The translations under genes and the position numbers were made by a program. A stretch of DNA of 64,000 bases, from NCBI RefSeq assembly GCF_003073045.1, contig NC_037603.1, positions 11,686,192 to 11,750,191 on the forward strand. The letters are read 5' to 3'. Shown piece by piece: positions 47,301-58,400 of this stretch. Source of the stretch: Pomacea canaliculata (lineage: Eukaryota; Mollusca; Gastropoda; Architaenioglossa; Ampullariidae). Numbering within the stretch: the first letter of the stretch is position 1; the number at the start of each line of letters is the position of its first letter. The notes below the pieces were generated by a model. The model was not told the origin of the DNA, made no database searches, and saw only the letters and a program-made list of their open reading frames with translations.

Positions 47301-50300
47301 GATGTATCCTCACTACTTCAGCCATAGCGGCATCTTTTCTAAAGATCTGAAGAACTCTTGTGCTAAATATCATTACAAACTCTTAAAACAATTCTGCTTA
47401 CTTTTATTTATTATACCAGTCAAATAAAATGCTAATCCATTTTCTAATACTTTCTTTACTTCTTTTCGTCTATTGAGTCAATAGTTCGATTATAGTCTAT
47501 TGACTAGTCTGTCTGGTTGTCTTCCTCAGCAGATTTATAACCCTCTTTATATTTACTGTTTGTTCCTTGATTTCTTTTTGTGTCTTCAGTGTTTGTCTTT
47601 TATTACTTTGTCTGCATAGTTGTTTCTTCCATACTTCGTAGTCTATCCATGTCTCCTACTTGTCTTAAGCACTGAGAGCATGCTCTTTCGTGAGGGTGAT
47701 CATGTGCAATATAAATCACACATTTTTATTATTATTCCTATGCCAGGTGCTAAGCCTTTGCCATTTTGGTCATGGTCATCAAGTGTACATCCACCCTGTT
47801 CATCTGGTGATGGTTTTTTTGAGTCTTGCTGCTTGTGTTGCCATCACAGTCATCATCGATGATATGTGGAATCAGGAATGGAAGACAATTTACTTTTCCT
47901 TTCAGGTTTGTACAGCATAGCTGATCATATCACACATTTTAAGGAAAATATTAATGTGCATGGAAGCATATTGATGATATATATGTGATCTTGAGCGTTG
48001 GTAACCCTACAGGGATTAAGACTAATAAGGGAGATAAACATTGCTGGAGTGTCAGCCATCATATTTGCTCAGTCCTTCCTCTTCCCTTTGTGTCTTTTGC
48101 TCTTGCATATGATAATTTCTCAGATATTGTTCTCGTGGTAATAGACGTATATTAAAATTTAGTGTTTGGTGGCTTGGAGACATTGGTAACACTTTAGAGA
48201 AAATATTCCTCAGGTCAATTACCCCAACCAAAACTGAACTGGAACTGAATAGACTTTCTGTTTATTGTGTGTCTTGGCATTTCAGATCTGGGGGCCTTTT
48301 TTACAAATTGGAGCAGTTCTTTTACTGACATCTTTAACATGGCTCATCTCATACAGCTGGTACAAACTCTCACATAAAGGTAGGCAATGAAATATGTCTT
48401 GCTGTTTCTTTGGAGTGCAGTCCTTAATTAAATATGTGTGTCCAAAATACAAAGCATTGCTCTGTGCTAGACATAATCATGAATCTGACTGTTAATGATT
48501 AACTGTAATTGCTTAGAGAGTGGAGTGAAAGGCATGTTGGACCACAGTTTCATCTGTCCTGTAGCTTGAGATGATCGTTTGACTGAACTTGCGCTATTAT
48601 GGTTGCAGGGTGGCAGTTACTGTGGCTATTTGTATTCTTGGGGCTGACTGTGGTATTGTATACAGTGCCCCTCTACATACACTGCCCATGTTTAACATCA
48701 TCTGTGCCACCCAAACCTCGATTGTTTGGCCATCGAGGGGCAGAAGGGGTAAGATACAAGTAGCATAACATATAATTAGATCATGGTAGGAAATACCACT
48801 CTTGGCCAAACGTGAGACCAAACCCATCTATATTATTTTTTAAATATATTTTGTATAAATTTTTTAAAAGGAATTAATGGATTTTGTAAGTGTATTGAAA
48901 CTTGGTGAAATGAGGAGATGGAGGAAAGCTTTTTTTCAATCAATCTTGATTTCATATTTTATTTCAGATTGCTCCAGAAAACACTATGATGTCATTTCAG
49001 AAAGCAGCGAAGGCTGGCCTGTATGGACTGGAGAGTGATGTGAAAATAAGGTGAGAGGTGTAGCTGCTCAACATTTAGTGTCAAGTCTTGTTGTGTCCAC
49101 TGACTTCAGTTTAATTTTTTTTTGTGGGAAAGTGCTTTCACCTGCTGTTAATTGAGTACAATGTCGAGATATAAAGAGCAGGATGTGTCATAGTCCATAT
49201 AAATCGGGCCAGAAGTTAGTTGGCAGTTGGTTATTTTTCCTTTCTTATCTGGGAAATGGCTGCTCGGCACTAGAGGGGGATGGGTATGGGTATTAAAATA
49301 AATTCCTGCTTGTGTATTTCTTTGACTGTTTTGTCTAGTTCTCACTTGAGAGTGCTTGTTTATTTCCCTTTCTAGCAATGATGGTGTTCCCTTTCTGCAT
49401 CATGATGATACGCTGCAGAGAACAACAGATGTCGCCTCAGTATTTCCTGACAGAGCAAATCATGACTGCAGCATGTTCAATCTGTCTGAGCTTCAGCTGC
49501 TTAATGCTGGCAGCTGGTTTTTAGAGGTGAGGAGCAAGTAATTATGTGTGAATACATGTGTGTGTACTGTGCATCTGCATGCATGTGACTTAATATATTG
49601 CACCTTTGGCAGGATTTACATTGCCTTAATGTCATTCAGTATCATTTAGACAATCTCAATCTTTCATTTTCTTAATCAAGACTAATTTTTGGCTGCAGGA
49701 AGATCCATTTGGTACAGCTGGAAGTTTGTCAGATGAAGATCGTGAGATGATTAGACAGCAAAAGATTCCCACACTGGCACAGTTTCTGGATTTTGCCAAT
49801 GAAACCAACAAGGCTGTCATGTTTGATGTGCGATTACCTCCCTGGGGGCATCCATATGCTTCTTCTGCCTTGACATTGTCATTCAGACAGTCAAGAATTC
49901 TTCTTTTGATGTATCTAAAGTAAGATTGCTTGCTCCTGCATTCAGAAATTATATAAATATAAAGGTTCTTTTTACGCTTTCATGATCCAACACCACTATC
50001 TGTTCTTTTCTATTTTTCAGTTGTTGTTTTTTTCTCTATACTTTTGTTTACTCCAGGCTTCATCATCATGCAATATGTCAGTCTGATGCTCACTTATTAA
50101 AGACTTCTTGTTTTATGTAAGTTTCCACAAGATGTAAGAAGCATTTAATCTTTTAAGATAAAATATTTTTATGTATTTTGTCGTTATATTTATAGTCATG
50201 TCCTGCTTAAAGCTGCATCTGACATTTGCAGCTTGCAATATTAAAACGTTTCTATTTGTATATTTGAGCTAATAATATGATTTAAGCAAACCTATTTTTA

Positions 50301-52437
50301 AGCTTGTTACTGTGGTAAATAAGAGTTTAACTGTTTTTTCCCCCTTTTATAATATAGCTTTACTGGCTGGTTAATAACAAGTCACAGCCTGCACCTCCAG
50401 GAGCATATCTGACACTGGGATTAGAAGCAGACTGGACATTGTCAAGTGTCCAAAAACACAACCTAACGAGTGTCAACACACCCTACTTTAAAGTTAAGGA
50501 GCAGGACTTCAGGTCAGTTAAATTTTACAATTATAATTTTATATAATCATTTTAGCATTTCTGTTTTGTATAGCTATTCTGCACACAAAATCCAAAGGCA
50601 TTTAATCCTTGTCTGCCAGTCATTTAATAATAATAATAAATGCAAAATTTGTAAAGCGCATACTCACACTCCTAAGGAGCATGCTTTTAGCGCTTAAGAA
50701 CAAGAATGAAACATGGACAGCATACGAGAGGACAGGAAAACAAACAAATAAAAATATCACACTTAATGCAAGCATGCAGCTAATAATCAGGTAAGAAAAA
50801 AACCCAAATTAATTTCCACTTGTAACCTTCTATGTGCCTACCTACCAAACCATACTAGAAATTTATAGAATAAATGTGCTTGGTTGCTGGCAGCAAGGTA
50901 TTTAAGAGGAGATTCTTCAAACACCTAGTTGGCTATTGTTGAGATACTAACACCATGAGATACTAAAACCTATTCTAATAGAAGATTTTTTTTTAAATTT
51001 ATTTTTCAGGTATTAGTTTAAGATTTCTGCTTAGGTGCCTCCCCATGTTCATGCCATTAGATATGTATGATAAAGAGGACATAATTTGGAAACTGCAAGA
51101 TTTTAGAAAGCAGTTCAATAAAAATTCATATCCTGTTTTAACTGCTAAGGTAGAATGATATTTCATGAGAGCATTACAAACATCAAGTGGCCTGAATATT
51201 GTGTAATGCAGAGATGTGTTGGATAACAACATCAGTACTAATGTCTGGACGATCGACTCCCCTTGGTTTTTCTCCTACTTTTGGTGCTTGGGAAGTACAT
51301 CTGTTACCACTCGTCGCATTGATTGGCTAGCTCCGATGTCGAATCCAACTTGGACCATGGTGAGCAGAAAGCTTTTATGAGTTATCTGACTTTTTTTTTT
51401 TTCTAATTTGTTGTTAAGCAGGCTGTGTTCAGTATATGACGAGAAATTTAATCACTATTCTGTTATGTGGTAAACTTGCTGAAAAGACTTAACACTAAAA
51501 TACACTTCTGTGCTCAGTCCCCCACTGGTTATCGGATTCTTTGGATTACTGTGGATGTGATATCTGGTGTTATCATCATCATCATTTTTATTGCACAAAG
51601 GTGAGACAAGCAGCATTGTCCTTCTATTTGTCTCCCTCTCTACTAAATAGGGAAAACAAAGAGTTACTCTCAACTCACATGTATGCACAGTGATGGCGAA
51701 AGCGAAAAAAAACCCAAAATCCTATCCCTCTGTTTCGCTCACATTTATTTTTTATTAGAATTATATAAAGTTTTGATAATTTCTAAGTACTCCTAAAACA
51801 GTTAAATGACTTATGATATAAAGTTTTTAATTATATTGAGTGGCATTTTCTAATAAGCAGGGTTTGATTTTTTTAATTTTAAAATTAAAAAGGGAGCTGT
51901 ATTGTGAGAGTTAAATATAGTACTTGTAATTGTATTTTGAATCAGCAATTGAGGCACATTTATTTATTTTCAAAAGTATAATGTTTAAATTTCATTGCAC
52001 ATTCATTCAAGTTCATTAAAGTAACATAATTAGTCTGTTTGAAATATGTAAATGAGGTATTATATGTTTTGCACTTAACTTTGGATCATCAGCTTTACAA
52101 ATATCTTCACATTTGAATGTATGCCTTGGATGTTTATTGTGGGATTTTTCCTTCTCTGTTCAGAATTAGACTGTTCGGAACTCCATTTAATCCTGAATCT
52201 ATCTCCTTGACTGCGGCACGCAAAGCTTGCATAGACCGTTCTCGAAACATGAAAGAGAAACTGCTGCGTGATGGCATTATTGACCCAGTAGATGACCCTG
52301 AAGGTCAGGGTGCAGGGGTTGTGAACCATCCAGCAGCCTATTCCATGTCGTCACTTCCTACCCCACCATTTGAGGATCCTCCTGCATTGCAAGGAGGACC
52401 CATAACTGAGCCAGACAGGAGATATAATGTGGAGTGA
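32311..52437 (+). CDS. GDPD5: GDPD5/GDE2-like six-transmembrane glycerophosphodiester phosphodiesterase
   Basis: A membrane ecto-enzyme that in vertebrates (GDE2) cleaves GPI anchors or glycerophosphodiesters at the cell surface. Exons: 32311-32344, 40474-40587, 41642-41811, 45664-45767, 46871-46964, 47747-47905, 48286-48379, 48609-48748, 48968-49050, 49376-49526, 49699-49919, 50359-50512, 51212-51359, 51518-51600, 52164-52437; about 674 residues. The cytosolic N-terminus has CLICMTGLLGCRW (about 80-92), the counterpart of human CLSCLTGIYGCRW. Five membrane helices follow (about 110-295), then the catalytic domain with FGHRGAEGIAPENTMMSF, GLESDVKIS and DGVPFLHHDDTLQRTT (catalytic His and Glu/Asp metal ligands), a sixth helix near 560-580 and a cytosolic tail. 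Exon 11 is one base short near 49867-49872; exon 12 also appears one base short near 50400. The first exon is assigned by phase only; an ATG at 41680 is an alternative start. Confidence 0.9.
33590..33840 (-). mobile_element. tRNA-derived SINE-like fragment
   Basis: On the minus strand a B-box-like GGGTTCAGATCCCG (near 33750-33770) sits inside a tRNA-like context and is followed by GTGACACCTGTTCACAGGGC and TTTCCTCCGGAAAG, the kind of tRNA-related head plus body seen in invertebrate SINEs. The A box is degenerate, and the tail and target duplication were not found. Confidence 0.4.
34800..35090. promoter_or_regulatory. Promoter-like patch inside intron 1
   Basis: A GC-richer patch holds an AGGTCAAAGGTTA motif on the minus strand (34837-34825, a DR1 site as bound by HNF4/RXR-type receptors), a CATGGCGG YY1-like box at 34857-34864, a second ATGGCGG at 35020 and a donor-like AAAAGGTGGGT at 34951-34961. 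It may be an alternative first exon of the GDPD5-like gene starting translation in exon 3. Motif evidence only. Confidence 0.3.
37017..37069. repeat. Long hairpin in intron 1
   Basis: CCAGTAAACAAGAGTGTTGC at 37017 pairs with TTGCAACACTTTGTTTACTGG at 37049-37069 around a 10-nt loop, with a single bulged base. After a 2-nt bulge the stem can extend by AAAAAAACC against GGTTTTTTT, giving about 30 paired positions. The length and bulge pattern resemble a miRNA precursor; it could equally be a tiny fold-back repeat. Confidence 0.65.
39930..40000 (+). mobile_element. SINE-type 3' tail
   Basis: TTGTAAAGCACTCTGA ... GAGCTATATAAATCATTATTATTA is the widespread invertebrate SINE/LINE 3' end (GTAAAGCGCTTTGAG...GCGCTATATAAAT plus an ATT tail). 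The head is too diverged to place. A further diverged copy of this theme is at 41880-41935 (GTAAAGTGCTTTAAG...GCTATATAAA). Confidence 0.5.
46092..46119. repeat. Poly(T) run of 28
   Basis: A homopolymer in intron 4 of the GDPD5-like gene. Other A or T runs of 15 or more lie near 32371, 34090, 43085, 43456, 55650 and 56830. Their lengths are likely unreliable in any assembly. Confidence 0.8.
47938..48013 (+). repeat. Dispersed direct repeat, copy 1
   Basis: TTTAAGGAAAATATTAATGT starts a 76-bp segment, ending in GGTAACCCTACAG, that recurs at 52788-52864 with only a handful of differences. Copy 1 lies just after exon 6 of the GDPD5-like gene. Confidence 0.85.
50625..50790 (-). mobile_element. 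SINE-like element with TTA/ATT tail
   Basis: On the minus strand it reads CTTAAGCGCTAAAAGCATGC, TCCTTAGGAGTGTGAGTATG, CGCTTTACAAATTTTGCA and then (TTA)n, a common invertebrate SINE 3' module. It lies in the intron just after exon 12 of the GDPD5-like gene. The 5' end and target duplication are not resolved. Confidence 0.55.
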
Positions 52438-55400
52438 TCTCTCTTAAAAATGAGTATTGGGAATATTTTTTGCTTGTGGATAAACTTTATGACAGGTTTA
52501 AAAGGATTATTTTGTTATTTGTCATTTTCTTTGTACTGTTCTCTTTCTGTCACACACACATACTCAAGTATGTGCACTTACAATAACAAAATATAAATGT
52601 TATATTGCATTTAAACCCATTCCTGGTCCTAATCCAAAATTGCTATTTTAAACATTGATTTTTGCTAAGATTATATGTGACCAGGAGTTTGAGTTTTAGG
52701 TTAGGATCCAGCTAAGGCCTGTTCTTATCCTCGCGGGGCCCGAGGCATAGCGTATGTGCGGGGCTCTTGACACCACGATCACCACTGTTTAAGGAAAATA
52801 TTAATGTGCATGGAAGCATATTGATAATATATAAGTGTGATCATGACCGCTGGTAACCCTACAGATACCTCATCTGAATGCCCCTAAGCACATCTCTGGG
52901 CCTAACCACTTGTCAGGTAGATCCTTGAATATCTCAACCAAAATTTGTCTTTAACTGTTAATGAATAATTTTGATTCAGTTTGTTTTGTAAGCATACTAA
53001 TGCAGCATGCTGTTAATAATTTTGTTGAATACCAGTTTTGTTGGTGTTTTTGAAGGGCAAATCGGGTGTGTTGCAATGACAGATATGTTAGTAGAAATGA
53101 GATGATTAAATACTTTCTGACTTGATACACTATTTTCTGTTCAAATTGCTTGTCAGAAAAAAATTTTCCACATTAGTGGGAGAATCACAAATGAAAATAC
53201 TCTGGCTATAGGTGGTTGTTCAGGAAAGGAGTTTAGCAGAGGAAGAACAGGACATATACCTTTGAAGTTACTATATTTATTGAGGAGAGATCAAGACTAA
53301 TATCATTCACGTGATATGTATCTAGCATTGATTAAATATAATTGTGTTTACTTTGGTACAATCCAAATAGCTTGCACAAATTTGAAGCCACCCAGGAAAT
53401 TTCCTCATGAGTTTTCTTCCTTTCCTTGACACTCATTTCTGCTTAGAAAATAAATGTGTGCATGTCATAGTAGCAAGCAGTTGAGTTTATTTTTTAACAT
53501 CTCACCATCAAAATGTAATGACAACCAGCACGACCAAAAAAGTGGGAGGCTGTGCAAACTTTTTGAGAGAATAATTTGGAAACACAAAACATAAGGGACG
53601 AAACTGAACATTCTACATTGCTTAGCTGTTCATGATATCCACATGATTCCCTCCACTTACGCTCCCCAAAGCATTGAGTTTTATGCAAGGTAACTTAAAC
53701 TAAAATTGTGACATTGGTGGCGTTCATATCGTGAAAAAAAAAAATGTCGTATTTTCAAAACTTGTTTATGCTATGTTCACTTACAGCTTTCCTTTATGAC
53801 TAAGCTGTGTAGCATCATTGGTTGCTAACTAGAATTTTATGTCATTACACAGCTTCATTGTTGTGCTAGTGAATGAGCACCCTACACACAGTGTTATTTG
53901 CTGTATAATACTGTTGCATCAGTAGGCAGTGAACATAGATTGGGTGTCAACTATCATTGATTGAGAGACAGTGTATTAAAGATTAAAAGAGGTGAATCTT
54001 ATTAGGGTGATTGTGGTACAAGAATGGGCTGCCTGTATCTGTCATTCTCTGGGGTATGGGAGGAAGGATGCATGCTTGCGTTGGTGTCTTTATGTCCTGC
54101 TGGATGTCAGAGTGAATATGATAAATTGTGGCTTCTTGGACATCAGTCCATGTCTATCACTAAAGCGATATACTCATATGATCATATTCAGCTGTTTTTG
54201 TTCTGTTTAAGTATTTGCACACAAAGAAACATATCAGCATTTTAGCACCCTGTGAATAATTGATCTAATTTATTATTTACATACTCGACTGTTGAACTTA
54301 AGTATACTTGTGGCCTTTGGCTTGGGCTTACAATTTTTGTACTTGCTGAATCTGAAGATGAGTATCATTGGAGGGGTGGGATGCACATCTTAGCTCTTCT
54401 CTGATTCCGGGCAATATTTTGTCTATGGCTTTTGACAATATTTTTATATTACAAATTTCAGATTTGATGAAATATTTGCCAGTTTTCACAAGCGAGCTTG
54501 CTTGTTGATTTTGTACAAATATGATATGTTGCATGTTGACCTTGTGTATACAGTGAGCTGAAGTGGTTCCATTCTGCAAATGTATCTGAATTTGGTTTTT
54601 ACCTTTTACTTCATGTCTTATGCAGTCTATGGGTGTTGAGCATATATATGTATGTGAGAAAGAGATGAGGAGGCAAAGTTTGTCGTGTAATGTATTTATG
54701 GTGTATCAGCCTACCAAATACCATTTTTTTTACAAAATTTGGTAAGAAATATAAGTATATTTGTCAGTATCTTTTTTGTTGCATCACATAGGGTCTTACA
54801 AGTGGATAAAAATTTGCTTTGCTTTCCTTTTCTCATCAGATAAAAAATGAAGAATATAATTTAATGCCCTAGGTAATAGAAAATAAAGCTTAAGCTCTTG
54901 CAGGGACATTGTCATTCTAGGGAGGGTGATGAACATTAAAGTTCTCCATTTGTGATTGATCTGCACCAGTGTCCACCATAGAAGATCTTAAATTCTTGTG
55001 ATAAGACACTGAAAAGTATCAGCCAGAGGAGTTAAACCTTGACAAGAGATGTTGCCTCTTAAAAAAAAAAAAAATTTTTTTTGAAGCAAAATAGCATCTC
55101 TTTATATGTTGTTGGGTGAAGAGATTTTCTTGTGTGAAAACCCACACATTTATGGCTGTGTTTTGCAACAAATTAATTTCAACCAAATTTGCAAAATAAT
55201 GCATTGTCAAAGTAACATTTGGGCCATATTACAGGTGCATTTTTTTGTGGGAAATTTGGTATTGGTGAATGGATTTATTTATTTGATGCTTTTACTAATT
55301 TCTTGTTGTGTCGGATCGCGAATTGTTGATGTCTGTGTGCTCGTGTACACACTTATGGACAGCTGTATTTCATGAATTGTTTTTAAGTAAGTTTTTTTTT

Positions 55401-58400
55401 TGGTAATCTATGTTGGCTTCTCCTTCTGTCATAAAACTATTTTTTTTAATTTCCTGCCAGCGTTCTACAGTAGCCATCAAAGGCTGATTAGAAATTTTTT
55501 GAAGATTGACATTGTTGTGAAAGTCGGAAAATGATATTCGAAGTCGTATGTGGCCTAACCCTGAGTCATAATAGAAAAAGAAGTGGGTGGCCTTGACTTA
55601 GGAAAATAGGAAAACTTAAAATTGTTCCCTTTATTTTCTCGCCGTTTTTTTTTTTTTTTTTTTTACTTTTGAAATGATGTGACTTTTTTTGCTACAAGCA
55701 CAATGTACAAGATTATTTGTGGGTTTTTTGTGTGTGTTGTTTCTCACTTTTTAATGTCAACATCCAGACATATTAACATGACAACATGGAATGACCGCAT
55801 ATATCTTGGGTTATTGTATTTTATGTTAATTTGCTGTTAAATCTGTGTACATTACCATCATTGTTAAGCATATTTATTGAGCAATGCATGTAATTTGAGA
55901 AAACTTCAATGTTGAGGATAGGTGGCTGGCCTTGGCTAGACGGGTCGTCTGGTTGTCATTGTGGAAAGTGAATGTGCTAGACACTTCGTAGCTTCACTAT
56001 TTATTAATGCATAAGAGACATGCTTTTTCAACCACCATTATTTATAACAGACTTTGTGTTTTGAAGAAAACTGTCTTTTGCAATATTTTCTTAAAATTGT
56101 TTTTTGCATCCTTAAATATGCCCGACACCTTTTAACTTCTGAAGCTAACAGTTTGTGAAAATCAAAACCCAGTCTTTCTCCACAAAAATGTCAAAATTTT
56201 CATTTATTATGTAGCAATAGTCTTATATCTATATCAGAGACTACCTGGTTTCACTAAATGTGAGAATCTAAGCCAAACGATGCAGATAACAGGTTTTTTT
56301 TTTTTTTATTGTCAGCATAGGCATGTCATTAGCTTTTCAGTCTGACAACATACAACATTCATGGTTTTCTTCAAAAGGTCTCAACTTTTAACAAAACTAT
56401 ATTGGCATTTTTTTTATTTTTACAAATAACATTTAACAGCATCTAATGTTTGATTCCCTCCAGTAACAAAAAAAAACCACAGCTTACATGAGCTTTTATT
56501 AATGTGAAAAAGGTCTTCAAAATATTGCATCTAATCATAAAATTCATTTTAATGATGTGTTTTTATGGGATAGGATCATCTATCATGCTTTAAATAGTTT
56601 TTGACTTTGAGTGAGTCTGCCACCATAAAATAATTGTGCTGCATGCGTGCTTGAATGAGTGAGTGAGCAGATAAGCTAAATGAAACATGATCTTTGTACA
56701 TGACACTATGAAGAGTTGTATTTGACCTAGGATCTCTGTGATATAAAATGTCCCTTTTTTTCACATTATGTCAACATCACCCATAGCTCACCACAAGGTT
56801 AAGTCGTACTGCATTCATTTATCTTAAGGGAGTTTTTTTTTTTTTTTTTTGGTTTATGCTGTTTTCCATTATTGTAATTGTGTTTATATTGTTTTTAAAG
56901 CATTCCGTTTTCATGCTGTAAACAAGAAGATTGTAAATGCTGCCTGCTCGAACAAATCATATGTTCATCACCATATGCATTATGGATGAATAGAAAGTCC
57001 AGCATTATTGGTAATCTGCATGTATTTATTTATCAAAAATTGTCTAGACATGGAATATTTCTGAAGGCCAAATAGCTCATAAATAATTTCACATTAAAAC
57101 GTTTTGTCTGTTTAATGTGTATGCATCCATGCCAGTGTGTGTGTTAGCACGTTAATGCATGCACAGCAGAGTATCAATTGTGCAGCATCAAGTCCAAAGA
57201 ACGTGAGAAATAGCAATTTCTCGTTAACCATATCAACTGGGAAACTAAAACAATTGAACTGGGATTTTGTTTTCTGGAAAATTGATGTACTTGAAGGACC
57301 TTGACTAACATAGAGTAATTTGTTGAGACACAAATCATCTCCTTAATTGCCATTTTGGTTCACAGTGTTACAAGTTATGGCTTTATGTGAGGGAGATTGT
57401 ACGCAAGAGATATTGAATTGTTTTCATTTATGTCCTGCTTGATTAGACCTATTTCAACCTTTGAAAATTATTCATTTATTTACTGAGCCTGCAATAAACG
57501 TTCCATACAAAATTCTAAATCATTTAGATTCATCACACAATAGCTGGTACAATGAGCAATTGATATTTCTCCAGCTTACGTAGGCGAGGAGTAGGATAAA
57601 ATTACCAGTTTGCTCCTTGTTCAAGGCTAAATACTCTAACGAAAGCACTCGCCCAGCAGTTGTACTACTGTTAACGAAGAGTAATCTGTGGAATGTAAGC
57701 AGCACATCAGCTTTTGTTGGTTTATCGTGTTACGAACAGTCGATGATGAACTTTGTACAGGGAACATTCAAGATAGCCAAAGGTGATTGTGTATCTTCCT
57801 GTGCATCACGTTGTCCATTGTAAGCGTGGCCTACTGTTGACGATACAAAGGGATGCATTCTTTATTTTATTTATTTATTTTGTAAGCACTGTAGTGACAG
57901 ATTAGTCACAAAACGATCAAAGACTTTTTATTTGGTGGAGGATGAATAGCAGTAAGCCCGGTCTGAATAACGAGGCAAGAGTTTGCCCAATAAGCTGACC
58001 ATTATACCCTCTTAGGGATACATTACTTTCCACCTCCTCGTCCTCACTACCCTATCGTTGACCGATTTTCGCAAGTAGTTGACAGATATGCGATGTGTTC
58101 ATCGGTGACGACTGACAGCCATGCAGCGTGCGGTCCACTCCCACCTTTAGCAGGTGTGAATAGCGAACCAGTAAATTCCCAAACTCTTGATACAAGCGCA
58201 TGCGAGGAGAGTAAAGTAGCTGTGTGGTATCCGTCGGTTATGTTGATACTTCTGACTCCGACAGTTTCTAATGATGCCACTTATCCCGCTCATCTTGCCT
58301 TTGGTATTCGTCCAACATCAATGGCGTCCAGATGAAACCTCACCCGACGGTGACGATAATCGGACCTAAGCATCGACGATGCCAGCATCCATCGGCTGTT

